NCBI GenBank assembly: GCA_965224205.1
Contig: CBDCYN010000009.1
Span: 1-64,000 of the forward strand
Reading direction: 5' to 3'
DNA from: CBDCYN01 sp965224205
GTDB taxonomy: Bacteria; Planctomycetota; Phycisphaerae; Phycisphaerales; Phycisphaeraceae
DNA: 64,000 nucleotides
Below the pieces are notes generated by a model that searched no databases, was not told the origin of the DNA, and saw only the letters and a list, made by a program, of their open reading frames with translations. The translations under genes were made by a program, and so were the position numbers. Below, piece by piece: positions 53,408 to 61,597 of the stretch (its first letter is position 1; the number at the start of each line of letters is the position of its first letter).

Positions 53408-53890
53408 ATGCCCCAGTTCATTGAAGGCGAGCTATTAGCCAACGGGTTGAAGATCGCGATCGCGGCCGCCCGTTTCAACGAGTTCATCACCGAGCGGCTT
53501 GTCGACGGTGCGGTGGATACGTTCCGTCGTCACGGCGGGGACCCCGGGGCGAACGATTCCTCCGGGGATCTGACGATCGCCCGTGTCCCCGGCAGCTTCG
53601 AGCTACCTGTGACCGCGATGAAGCTGGCCAAGACCGGCCGGTTCGACGCGGTCGTGTGCCTGGGGTGTGTGATCCGCGGTCAGACCGATCATTACGACCA
53701 CGTCGCGGCCCAAGCGGCTAGCGGGATCGCGGCGGTGCCGGTGCAGACCGGGGTGGCGACGATCTTTGGCGTGATCACCGCCGACAGTGTCGAACAGGCG
53801 ATCGAGCGGGCGGGGTCCAAGCAGGGCAATCACGGCGCCAAAGCGATGGTCGCGGCGATCGAGATGGCGAACTTATTAAGGAAGATCTAA
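53408..53890 (+). CDS. ribH: 6,7-dimethyl-8-ribityllumazine synthase
   Basis: Penultimate step of riboflavin synthesis, forming the lumazine from ribitylaminouracil and a butanone phosphate. The 160-residue product shows IAIAAARFNEFITERLVDGA, PGSFELPVTAMKLAKTGRFD, VCLGCVIRGQTDHYDHVAAQ with the catalytic His, and the terminal NHGAKAMVAAIEMANLLRKI. MPQFIEG at 53408 is the preferred start. Lies 225 bases upstream of nusB, as in the common ribH-nusB pair, with a REP palindrome between. Confidence 0.95.
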   Translation: MPQFIEGELLANGLKIAIAAARFNEFITERLVDGAVDTFRRHGGDPGANDSSGDLTIARVPGSFELPVTAMKLAKTGRFDAVVCLGCVIRGQTDHYDHVAAQAASGIAAVPVQTGVATIFGVITADSVEQAIERAGSKQGNHGAKAMVAAIEMANLLRKI

Positions 53891-54006
53891 GCCGAGAAGA
53901 CACCCGTAGAGGCCACCCAGGCTTGAAGATCGTTTAATCCATGCGACAGCGGCGAGAGAGTCGCCACACGAGAGCGTCGCCACAACTAGATCACACGCTA
54001 CGTAGC

Positions 54007-54086
54007 CAGCCGCGACCATGAGGTAGCGGGTTTTGTTTCGATACAAGATCGATCTAACCGCTTCCGGATCGTCACGGCTCGTCGTC
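54007..54086. repeat. REP-like palindrome, family A, between ribH and nusB
   Basis: Left arm CAGCCGCGACCATGAGGTAG near 54007-54026, right arm ATCGTCACGGCTCGTC near 54069-54084. Diverged relative to the perfect copies. Confidence 0.65.
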
Positions 54087-54115
54087 GATACCTTCGGGGC
54101 CCAACCTACCTGTCC

Positions 54116-54592
54116 ATGTCCTCATCTCAACGCAACATCCGTCGCCTGGCCATGCAGCTGCTGTATCAAGTCGACCTCCGCGGCGAGGGGGACCTGGGCC
54201 TTATCCGCGACGGCTTACAAGACCAGCCCGATACTCCGAAGACGCGTGACCAAGCTTTCGACTTAACGGTCGCCGCGTGGGGCCAGCACCAGGAGGCGGA
54301 CGAAGCCGTCGCCCAGCTTGCCCCCGCTTGGCCCACGCACCGCCAACCCCCGCTCGACCGGGCGATCCTTCGGTTAGCCTATTACGAGATCGTCTCGGGC
54401 CGCACCCCGGTCAAGGTCGCGATCAACGAAGCAGTCGAGCTGGCCAAGCGGTTCTGCGGCGAGCTGTCCCCGTCATTCATCAACGGTGTGCTCGATAAGA
54501 TGGTCAAACAGCTGGCGGGTGAAAACGCCGCCCCCCCTCAGGAGACACCCAACAAGGTACCCGAGACCGACACTGCGGGAGACGTGGATTGA
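54116..54592 (+). CDS. nusB: Transcription antitermination factor NusB
   Basis: Forms, with NusE, the RNA-binding core of rRNA antitermination complexes. The 158 residues have the start SSSQRNIRRLAMQLLYQVDL and the conserved helices LAPAWPTHRQPPLDRAILRL, AYYEIVSGRTPVKVAINEAV and ELAKRFCGELSPSFINGVLD. The last 25 residues are an acidic, Pro-rich extension. It follows ribH as usual. Confidence 0.93.
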   Translation: MSSSQRNIRRLAMQLLYQVDLRGEGDLGLIRDGLQDQPDTPKTRDQAFDLTVAAWGQHQEADEAVAQLAPAWPTHRQPPLDRAILRLAYYEIVSGRTPVKVAINEAVELAKRFCGELSPSFINGVLDKMVKQLAGENAAPPQETPNKVPETDTAGDVD

Positions 54593-54739
54593 ACTTTTAT
54601 GAATACGGGTCCGTTGGCCCGCCGCTGAAATCCGGTTTTTGTCCGTGGTGGGTATCTCATGGTTTCTTGGGGTGAAGGTTTTGAGGATCGGGTAGCGTTA
54701 ACGGCATCGGATCATGGCGTCGATGGTTAACTAATATAT

Positions 54740-54769
54740 GGCAGGTATAACAATACGGCACGTATAACA
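54740..54769 (+). promoter_or_regulatory. Direct repeats upstream of an exported-protein gene
   Basis: GGCAGGTATAACA (54740-54752) and GGCACGTATAACA (54757-54769) differ at one position and are spaced 17 bases start to start, on one face of two helical turns. They lie 50 bases before the ATG at 54819 and could be operator or promoter elements. Confidence 0.35.
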
Positions 54770-54818
54770 CAGCCAGAGACAGGCCCTGTCGCCCCGTCAC
54801 GCTTAAGGATGCACCGAC

Positions 54819-55538
54819 ATGAACACGAGCCGCACAGACCGCATCACCCCTAAGATCTGGCTTCTCTTTGTGCCGGTTTTAGCGTCGATCGCTTGGGCAC
54901 AGACCCGCCCCGCGGACCCGCTTGAAGAATCGTTGATCGCCGCGTGGGAACATCAACTCCAAAGCCGCCCGGAAACGGTCGTCTTCGAGCGGATTGAGCC
55001 CGGGCTGTACCGCTACCACACCACGTTCTTCCCGTTCGACGGCACCCTGCGGGTGCTCAACGTCGCGATACGCCAACAGCCGAGTTGGTCACCGCAGGGG
55101 TTGGCGATGGGGGTGGTGGAGGTCGAGCTCGAAGGGCTCGACGAGGATTTTATGACCAAACACGTCCAGAGCTACGGCATGTGGCATCAGGATAACGTGA
55201 TGTACCACGACGCCGCGACCGAGCGGTGGTTAACGACCGATGAGTACCCTTCGGTGATCGGGTCCACGGTCGGTGAGTATAGCGGGTGGGGGTGTTTGTT
55301 AGCCGAGGGCGGCAACCTCTTCTGGATCGTGCTCCTGGGGCTGTTCGTGGTGTTTCTGACACTGATTACCAAGAAAGCCTCGCGGCAGATGAAGTCCGCC
55401 ATGTCGGCACAGGACAAAGTCTTAGCTGAGCAAGAGCGGGCGATGGCCCTTAGCGAGAAAGCCGTCGAGATCAGCCAAGACAGCAACCGTTTGCTTCGTG
55501 AAATCCTTGATGCGATCAAAGACTCGTCGAACCGGTAA
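54819..55538 (+). CDS. Uncharacterised exported protein with membrane segment and cytosolic coiled coil
   Basis: The 239-residue product has a signal peptide (WLLFVPVLASIAWAQT), a periplasmic part (about 30-165) with conserved-looking FERIEPGLYRYHTTFFPFDG, a membrane segment near 167-185 (LFWIVLLGLFVVFLTLI), and a charged helical end likely in the cytosol (QDKVLAEQERAMALSEKAVE). No named domain is recognised. A signalling or scaffold role would be consistent with the layout, but there is no further evidence. Confidence 0.7.
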   Translation: MNTSRTDRITPKIWLLFVPVLASIAWAQTRPADPLEESLIAAWEHQLQSRPETVVFERIEPGLYRYHTTFFPFDGTLRVLNVAIRQQPSWSPQGLAMGVVEVELEGLDEDFMTKHVQSYGMWHQDNVMYHDAATERWLTTDEYPSVIGSTVGEYSGWGCLLAEGGNLFWIVLLGLFVVFLTLITKKASRQMKSAMSAQDKVLAEQERAMALSEKAVEISQDSNRLLREILDAIKDSSNR

Positions 55539-55867
55539 AGCCCTGGGCGCGGGGATTGGGGGCGCAGCGTCGCAGCGCCCGCGTTTGTGCACGGCCGGCG
55601 AAGCTCAACCGGAGCAACCCCGGCCACCGGGGGGACGATCCCTAACTCTAAGGATTTGTGTGATAAGCCAATAAACCCGACATTGGCACACCGCTTCTCA
55701 TACACGGTCTAAACCCGAACAACACCGGCCCGCAAGCTCGGCGGCGACCGCGACCCGGTCTTACGCCACGGTTGCTACGTGCCGTGATATGACGACTATG
55801 TTACAATCATCGCCTCATGACCGGTCGATGCGATAAACTCCTTTACTTTTTGCTTCGCGGGACCCCG
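55539..55867. other. Intergenic stretch without recognisable gene
   Basis: About 330 bases between two exported-protein genes. No RNA, terminator or open frame of protein character is visible; the sequence near 55745 has only short palindromic bits. Confidence 0.4.
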
Positions 55868-56404
55868 ATGCTCTCTACCTACCACCGTCGATACCTATTG
55901 ATTGCCTTGCCCCTTCTTTGTGCGACAGCTTGCACGACTTACGTCAATATCCCGGCCCAGCCCGGGGACCTGGCCGCACATGACCCGAATGATCCGACCG
56001 TGCGCGAGGTCGTGTCCGAGGCGCTGTACGCGGTCACGACGCACCGGTCGATCGATGGGCCGGTGGCCTTTATCATGCCCGACGGCACCGCTTCGCGTCA
56101 TTTTGTCCGCGGCGCGAGGCATGCCCCGGACCTGAGCGTGGGCGTGTCCGAAGCGATCAACGTGGACGAGATCACCGGGCCCAGCCTCGAGGTCAAGCAG
56201 GTCAAAATCCGCGGATGGTCCGCCTCGGTCGATATCCTGTACCGGGTCGATCCCCGGCAGCTGCACACCGACGATCAACTGGCCACGGTGGAGCTGGAAT
56301 GGCAGACCCTTCAAGGGTGGACCGCCCGACGCACCCGGTTCTGGTACCGCCGTCACCCGCCCCCGGTAGATCGCAACCTTTATCCTGTTGTTTCTCAGCC
56401 TTAG
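55868..56404 (+). CDS. Probable lipoprotein of unknown function
   Basis: The 178-residue product starts MLSTYHRRYLLIALPLLCAT, with a basic region, a hydrophobic core and a plausible lipobox (CATAC), so cleavage and lipidation on the Cys of ACTTYVN is likely. The mature part is beta-rich with no known domain (HRSIDGPVAFIMPDGTAS; LEVKQVKIRGWSASVDILYR; TVELEWQTLQGWTARRTRF). A second methionine upstream at 55817 would spoil the signal. Presumed outer- or inner-membrane lipoprotein. Confidence 0.7.
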   Translation: MLSTYHRRYLLIALPLLCATACTTYVNIPAQPGDLAAHDPNDPTVREVVSEALYAVTTHRSIDGPVAFIMPDGTASRHFVRGARHAPDLSVGVSEAINVDEITGPSLEVKQVKIRGWSASVDILYRVDPRQLHTDDQLATVELEWQTLQGWTARRTRFWYRRHPPPVDRNLYPVVSQP

Positions 56405-56428
56405 CTCAAGGCCACCGGAGACCGAAAG

Positions 56429-57040
56429 ATGTACCGAGCCTCGGGTTTAGTGATGGCGTTGTGGACCATCTTAGCCGCGGCGTGGTCGGTTAGCGCCCAA
56501 ACCACGGACTCGCCGCGACCTGCCGCGACGACCCAGCCGGCCACCCAACCCGCGACGACCCAGCCCGCGGTCAGTGCCGAACATGTCCAGCAGCAGATGC
56601 AGCAGCTGATGTCGGCCAACCCCCAACTCGAACCGCCCCAGGTCCAAACGGTCGAGCCGGCCCCGATCGATGCGCCGCCTATCCCTTCGATCACGGGCTT
56701 GGATGTCGATATGAACGTTTTAGGGATCCCCCCCGGCGGGCCCCAGCCGAAGCTGCGACGTGAAGGGGAGTTCATCATCAACCGCCGCGGACACCTCACC
56801 CGGTCACCCAGCGGCGGGCAGATCCTGTTCGTTTTTGAGGCCGACTCCGACTCAGCCCCCGAGCCCCCCATGCCGCTGCTGCCGTGCCAGATCCTCGAGA
56901 ATATGGAGAGCCTGTCTTCTCAGAAAAATGACCAGACCGTCTTTATCGTTTCCGGACAGGTCATGCTCTACCGCGGGGTCAACTTCCTTTTGCCGACCAT
57001 GATGAAATTGTCGATCGACCGGGGCAACCTTCAGAATTGA
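56429..57040 (+). CDS. Uncharacterised exported protein with Thr/Pro/Gln-rich linker
   Basis: A 203-residue protein with a signal peptide (SGLVMALWTILAAAWSVSAQ), a low-complexity linker of repeated TTQPATQPATTQPA type (about 35-50), a Gln/Pro-rich part, and a compact C-terminal domain (about 110-203) with ILFVFEADSDSAPEPPMPLL and a beta-rich end (QTVFIVSGQVMLYRGVNFLL). No named family. The gene starts 25 bases after the lipoprotein gene, so the two are probably cotranscribed. Confidence 0.7.
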   Translation: MYRASGLVMALWTILAAAWSVSAQTTDSPRPAATTQPATQPATTQPAVSAEHVQQQMQQLMSANPQLEPPQVQTVEPAPIDAPPIPSITGLDVDMNVLGIPPGGPQPKLRREGEFIINRRGHLTRSPSGGQILFVFEADSDSAPEPPMPLLPCQILENMESLSSQKNDQTVFIVSGQVMLYRGVNFLLPTMMKLSIDRGNLQN

Positions 57041-57112
57041 TCGCCACGGGGGTGCGGCTGCCCCTGATCTGATCGGCCCAGCAGACCGTCCATCGAGGAC
57101 CCAAAGACCACG

Positions 57113-57580
57113 ATGACAACGACAAGCAGCGCCATACCGGTCGCGATCGGGGTCCTCGTCCAAAGGGTGGGCGACCACGGGCTGGTCTTCATTGCCCAGC
57201 GCCCCCCCACCGCCGTGCTGGGCGGGTACTGGGAGTTCCCCGGCGGGAAGATCGAGCCTGGCGAAACACCAGCCCAATGCGTGATCCGAGAATTCCGCGA
57301 AGAAGCCGGGCTCACCATACGCGTGGCCGGGGCCCTGACACAGGTCGAACATACCTACCCCCACGGGCGGGTGCGGGTCCACGCCCTGCTTTGTAGCCTT
57401 GAAGCAGGCTGCGACCTCCACATATCACCCACGGGTCGATGGGTGGCGATCGATCAGCTGGATCGGTACCGCTTCCCCCCCGCTAACGATACGATCCTAA
57501 AAACCCTGCGGGACCAGATCGACACGTTACCCCGCCGCATGAGCCCAACGTCCATGACGGTAGGGCTAAAACGTCATTGA
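57113..57580 (+). CDS. mutT: Nudix hydrolase, MutT-like (8-oxo-dGTP diphosphatase)
   Basis: Cleans oxidised dGTP from the nucleotide pool. The 155-residue product carries a full Nudix box, GX5EX7REUXEEXGU, in residues 44-67 (GGKIEPGE, then REFREEAGL). Upstream FIAQRPPTAVLGGYWEFP is the MutT-type substrate loop. The C-terminal part VAIDQLDRYRFPPANDTILK is also typical. The Nudix assignment is firm, the substrate is inferred. Confidence 0.85.
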   Translation: MTTTSSAIPVAIGVLVQRVGDHGLVFIAQRPPTAVLGGYWEFPGGKIEPGETPAQCVIREFREEAGLTIRVAGALTQVEHTYPHGRVRVHALLCSLEAGCDLHISPTGRWVAIDQLDRYRFPPANDTILKTLRDQIDTLPRRMSPTSMTVGLKRH

Positions 57581-57735
57581 TATTCATCCGACAACTACAG
57601 CGGTTTCGAAGTTCATTCTGATCAAGCACGAAGGCGAAATGAAGATCTTAAGGCCGACGCGGCGGGTCACTAGCGGCCGTCGCCATGTCACAGTAGTCTG
57701 TCCATCGATTCATCTATACCGGAAAGGAGTAGCAG

Positions 57736-58875
57736 ATGGTCCGTATCGCGGTCATCGGGGGTGACGGGATCGGCCCCGAGGTTTGTGAAGAAGGGTTACG
57801 GTGCCTCGAGGCACTGACGACCCGGTTCGGGATCCAGGCCCAGGCCGCCAAACTGCCGTACAGCGGCAAGCGGTATCTCGACGAGGGTATCGTGATCACC
57901 GATGACGAGGTGGCCGATCTCAAGGCCAACTACGACGCGATCTACCTCGGGGCCGTGGGCCGGCCGGACGTGCCCCCGGGGGTCCTCGAGCGGGGGCTGC
58001 TGCTTCGGCTGCGCTTTGAACTCGATCAGTACATCAACCTCCGCCCGGTCAAGCTCTACCCCGGGGTCAGCACACCGCTGGCCGGGAAGACCTGCCAAGA
58101 CATCGACTGCGTGGTGGTCCGTGAGAACACCGAGGACCTTTACTGCGGGGCCGGGGGTTTCTTACGAAAAAACACCCCACACGAGGTCGCCACGCAAGAG
58201 ATGATCGCCACGCGCATGGGCGTCGAGCGCTGCCTGCGGTACGCGTTCGAACTGTGCCGGGTGCGTGGGAGGCGTAAGGAGCTCACGCTCGTGGGCAAAA
58301 CGAACGTGCTGACCTTCGCCCACGACCTGTGGATGCGGGCATTCGAGGAGATCGGCCAGGCCTACCCCGACATTACCCGCCGATACCATCACGTCGACGC
58401 GTGTTGCATGTACATGGTCACCCAGCCGCAGGTTTATGACGTGATCGTGACGACCAATATGTTCGGGGACATCATTACCGATCTTGGGGCCGCGATCGCG
58501 GGGGGCATGGGCATCGCCGCGTCGGGCAACCTCAACCCGGGCTTTAATCGATCCCGAACCGATCCCGTGTCACCCGATGGTCCGGCGGGTTGCGGCGGGC
58601 CGAGTATGTATGAGCCGGTGCACGGGTCGGCCCCAGACATCGCCGGGCAACGCAAGGCCAGCCCGTTGGCGGCGATCCTGTCGATGGCGATGTTGCTCGA
58701 GCAAACCGGGCTGACGATGAACGACCCAACGCTTGCTGAGGCGGGGCAAACACTCGAAAGCGCGGTCGCGAAGGTATGCGCGAAGCTCACCGGCCACCCG
58801 ATCGATCGCCTGCCCCTCGCGACCGCCGCGGTGACCGACCTGGTTCTCGAACAGGTCGAAAGCGGAACGGTGTAA
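57736..58875 (+). CDS. leuB: 3-isopropylmalate / isocitrate dehydrogenase family protein
   Basis: Beta-decarboxylating dehydrogenase using NAD, most probably the leucine-pathway enzyme. The 379 residues begin VRIAVIGGDGIGPEVCEEGL, and have LRFELDQYINLRPVKLYPGV, RENTEDLYCGAGGFLRK, VGKTNVLTFAHDLWMRAFEE and DVIVTTNMFGDIITDLGAAI, the last with the metal and substrate Asp residues. The adenine-site EPVHGSAPDIAGQRKASP follows an insertion of roughly 15 residues. The good ribosome site is AAAGGAGT. Tartrate or homoisocitrate dehydrogenase are alternatives. Confidence 0.75.
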   Translation: MVRIAVIGGDGIGPEVCEEGLRCLEALTTRFGIQAQAAKLPYSGKRYLDEGIVITDDEVADLKANYDAIYLGAVGRPDVPPGVLERGLLLRLRFELDQYINLRPVKLYPGVSTPLAGKTCQDIDCVVVRENTEDLYCGAGGFLRKNTPHEVATQEMIATRMGVERCLRYAFELCRVRGRRKELTLVGKTNVLTFAHDLWMRAFEEIGQAYPDITRRYHHVDACCMYMVTQPQVYDVIVTTNMFGDIITDLGAAIAGGMGIAASGNLNPGFNRSRTDPVSPDGPAGCGGPSMYEPVHGSAPDIAGQRKASPLAAILSMAMLLEQTGLTMNDPTLAEAGQTLESAVAKVCAKLTGHPIDRLPLATAAVTDLVLEQVESGTV

Positions 58876-58964
58876 GCCGTCTTGTCGATCCGCCGATACC
58901 CATCCCCGATGGTTGGCGGCGTGACCCGTGGACCCGGCCCGACCCCTGCCGGGGGCAAACAGGT

Positions 58965-59000
58965 CTGCGACGCGGTATGTTGACACGTGAAACGTATCCA
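58965..59000 (+). repeat. Degenerate copy of repeat family B (copy 4)
   Basis: GACGCGGTATGTTGACACGT near 58970 resembles the family B core, and the frame translates LRRGMLTRETYP where other copies give PRRGILIRDAYS. It lies just upstream of the M28 peptidase start. Confidence 0.45.
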
Positions 59001-59018
59001 CGATTTGGACGAAACAAC

Positions 59019-61079
59019 ATGACCCATACGCCACATCGTAGAACCGGACGATGCCTGATCCCCGCGCTAGCCCTGTCGCTGGGGCTGGTGGGCTGCGCTT
59101 CCCTGATCAAAAACCAGCCGGTATCGCCCGCCCAGACCCGAGCGTTTCGAGAGATCGTCGCGTCCCTGGCCGACCCGTCGATGCAAGGCCGCGGTGTGGA
59201 GACCCAAGGGCTCGAGCGCGCACGGGATTACCTCATCAAGTGTTTCCATGCCGTCGGCCTTGAACCCGCGTTTGTGGAACACGGGTCGCACACGGCCCCC
59301 AGCCCCTCCGCCCCCGGACCTAAACCCGGATACACCCAACCATTCGAGATCACCCTCCCGCCCCGGGTCACCGACCCATCGCTGGAACTGCTCGACCGCG
59401 AAGGCCAGCTGATTGAAGCCGCTGACAGCGGCGTGCACTTCAATGTTTTAGGGTTTTCCGGCGCGGGTGATTTTGTCGGTTCGGCGGTGTTTGTCGGCTA
59501 CGGCATCGTCGATGGTGAAATCCGGTACGACAGCTATCAGGACGCCGACCCCAACGCTCTATTGGGGAAGGTCGCCGTCGCGTTCCGTTACGAGCCGCAG
59601 GACGAATCGGGTAAGAGCCTCTGGGCCAAACGAGAGAACGAGAAAGACCTTATGAGCGCGGGCGGGCGCTGGAGCCGAGCGGCGAGCCTCGTGAGTAAAG
59701 CGAAATGGGCGGCCCAGCGCGGAGCGGTGGCGCTGCTGGTGGTCAACCCACCTTCGCAACAGCAGGGTGATCTCAAGTCGACCCGGCGCAGCGTCGCCGC
59801 CGGCGAAGCGGCGATCCCGGTTGTGCACATCACCACCTCATTATTCGAAAAGATGCTCGAAGCTGCCGAGTACGCCGCCCCCAGGTGGACAGCCCGAGAG
59901 TGGCAGCACGCCGCCGACCGCGGGCAGGGTCGGGTCGTCGCCCTGGATCAGATCGTGTTGCGTGGCCGGGTGGAAATCGAGCGCTCTAAGGTCACCGTCG
60001 CCAATGTCGCGGGCAAGCTCCCCGGTGCCGGGGCACTGGCCGACGAGATCGTCGTGATCGGGGCCCACTATGACCACTTGGGCTATGGCGAGGTCGGCTC
60101 GATGGCCGGTCATGGCCAGATCCACCCCGGGGCCGACGATAACGCCTCGGGTACGGCCGCACTGGTGTTGCTGGCCAAACGGTTCGCCGACCGCACCGGC
60201 GATCCTGCGGATATCACGGCCGACCGCCGGACCCTGCTCTTTATCGGCTTCTCCGGCGAGGAGCGCGGCTTGCTGGGGTCGACGCACCTGATGAAGCACA
60301 TCCAAGACCTGGGCATCGCCGCCAACGACATCGTCGTGATGGTGAACATGGACATGATCGGGCGACTCGAAGACAACAAGCTGTATGTCTTGGGCACCGG
60401 TACCGGCAAGCAATGGGAAGGGCTTCTATCCGAAGCCAACGACGCCGTCGGCCTCGACGTGGCCACTCAAGCTAAGCCGTTTGGGGGCAGCGATCATGTT
60501 GTGTTCCAACACCAGCGCATCCCGGCGGTCCATTTCTTCACCGGGGCTCACGAAGACTACCACCGCCCCAGCGACACCGTCGACAAGGTCAATCACGAGG
60601 GTGCCGTGCGCACGATCAACCTGATCGACGCGCTGGTCTCACGACTGTGGACCGACCCGGGCCGCATCGAGTTTGTCACTGAATCGGTCTCGGTCGATGA
60701 CACGGTTCACGGTGTGGGCGGGGCGTATCTCGGGGTGATGCCCGATTACGCGTCCATGAACGGCGACGGGGGCTGCGGCATCTCCGCGGCGATCCCCGGC
60801 AGCCCGGCCCAGGCCGCGGGCTTGCGAAGCGGGGACGTGATCGTCGAATGGAACCAACAACCGGTACGCAACGTCATGGACCTAACCCGGATGCTCCATG
60901 ACAGCCACCCCGGCGACGAGGTCACGCTGGGTGTGCGGCGCCAGAAAGAAGGCGATGCCTCCGCCCTGCCCGCTGCCGATCACGCGCCGGCTACCTCTGA
61001 TGAGCCGCCCGGTTCCGAAATCATCGAGTTGAAGGTGAAACTTGGCCGTCGCCGCCAGCCGGATCAGCCCCTAGAATAA
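59019..61079 (+). CDS. M28-family zinc aminopeptidase lipoprotein with PDZ domain
   Basis: A 686-residue exported enzyme. It has a signal with lipobox (PALALSLGLVGC, Cys26), a PA-like region (about 150-300) and the M28 catalytic core. Metal ligands visible are H350 and D352 in GAHYDHLG, D373 or D374 in GADDNASG, E414/E415 in GEERGLLGS, D445 in NMDMIGR, and H511 or H515 in HEDYHRPSD. A PDZ domain follows (about 575-655). M28 enzymes release N-terminal residues from peptides. The start MTHTPHRR at 59019 is preferred; the frame is open 81 codons upstream but only over intergenic sequence. Confidence 0.88.
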   Translation: MTHTPHRRTGRCLIPALALSLGLVGCASLIKNQPVSPAQTRAFREIVASLADPSMQGRGVETQGLERARDYLIKCFHAVGLEPAFVEHGSHTAPSPSAPGPKPGYTQPFEITLPPRVTDPSLELLDREGQLIEAADSGVHFNVLGFSGAGDFVGSAVFVGYGIVDGEIRYDSYQDADPNALLGKVAVAFRYEPQDESGKSLWAKRENEKDLMSAGGRWSRAASLVSKAKWAAQRGAVALLVVNPPSQQQGDLKSTRRSVAAGEAAIPVVHITTSLFEKMLEAAEYAAPRWTAREWQHAADRGQGRVVALDQIVLRGRVEIERSKVTVANVAGKLPGAGALADEIVVIGAHYDHLGYGEVGSMAGHGQIHPGADDNASGTAALVLLAKRFADRTGDPADITADRRTLLFIGFSGEERGLLGSTHLMKHIQDLGIAANDIVVMVNMDMIGRLEDNKLYVLGTGTGKQWEGLLSEANDAVGLDVATQAKPFGGSDHVVFQHQRIPAVHFFTGAHEDYHRPSDTVDKVNHEGAVRTINLIDALVSRLWTDPGRIEFVTESVSVDDTVHGVGGAYLGVMPDYASMNGDGGCGISAAIPGSPAQAAGLRSGDVIVEWNQQPVRNVMDLTRMLHDSHPGDEVTLGVRRQKEGDASALPAADHAPATSDEPPGSEIIELKVKLGRRRQPDQPLE

Positions 61080-61090
61080 ACGCACCTGTA

Positions 61091-61597
61091 ATGAAACGTC
61101 CCGAACCCGACCACGAGTCCACAGTGTTGACCGGCACCGATCAAGCGGTGATTACCGGGGTCGTGATCGTCGATCATGGGTCACGGCGGGCTGAATCGAA
61201 CCAGATGCTCGAACGCTTCGTGGAAGGGTTCCGTCAGGCTAGCCCTTACGTGATCGTCGAGCCCGCTCATATGGAATTGGCCGAGCCCTCGATCGCCACT
61301 GCCTTTGATCGTTGTGTTGAGCTAGGCGCTAACCGGGTCGTCGTTAGCCCGTATTTCCTTTTGCCCGGCCGACACTGGCACCAAGATATCCCCGCTCTAA
61401 CCGCCGACGCGGCCCAGAAGCACCCCGGGGTGGGTTTCTTGGTCACCGCTCCGATCGGGTTGCACCCGATGATGGTCGACGTGATCCAATCGCGGATCGA
61501 CCACTGCCTGAAACGCGCAGCGGGGGGGGCACCGGCGTGCGACGTGTGCAGCGACACCGAAGGCTGTCACCTGCGGGCTTTTGCGGATTGCCCGTAA
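61091..61597 (+). CDS. Sirohydrochlorin chelatase-like protein (CbiX/SirB type)
   Basis: A small chelatase that inserts cobalt or iron into sirohydrochlorin, for cobalamin or siroheme. The 168-residue product has a single CbiX domain with VVIVDHGSRRAESNQMLERF and NRVVVSPYFLLPGRHWHQDI, including the metal-binding His residues of the family. A C-terminal cysteine group CDVCSDTEGCHLR is unusual and may bind an Fe-S cluster. Its 3' end overlaps the convergent hemA gene by 31 bases, and it starts 11 bases after the M28 gene. Confidence 0.78.
   Translation: MKRPEPDHESTVLTGTDQAVITGVVIVDHGSRRAESNQMLERFVEGFRQASPYVIVEPAHMELAEPSIATAFDRCVELGANRVVVSPYFLLPGRHWHQDIPALTADAAQKHPGVGFLVTAPIGLHPMMVDVIQSRIDHCLKRAAGGAPACDVCSDTEGCHLRAFADCP

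Noticed and set aside
53950..53990. Tandem repeat AGAGNGTCGCCACA
   Set aside because: Only two imperfect 16 base units; probably chance.
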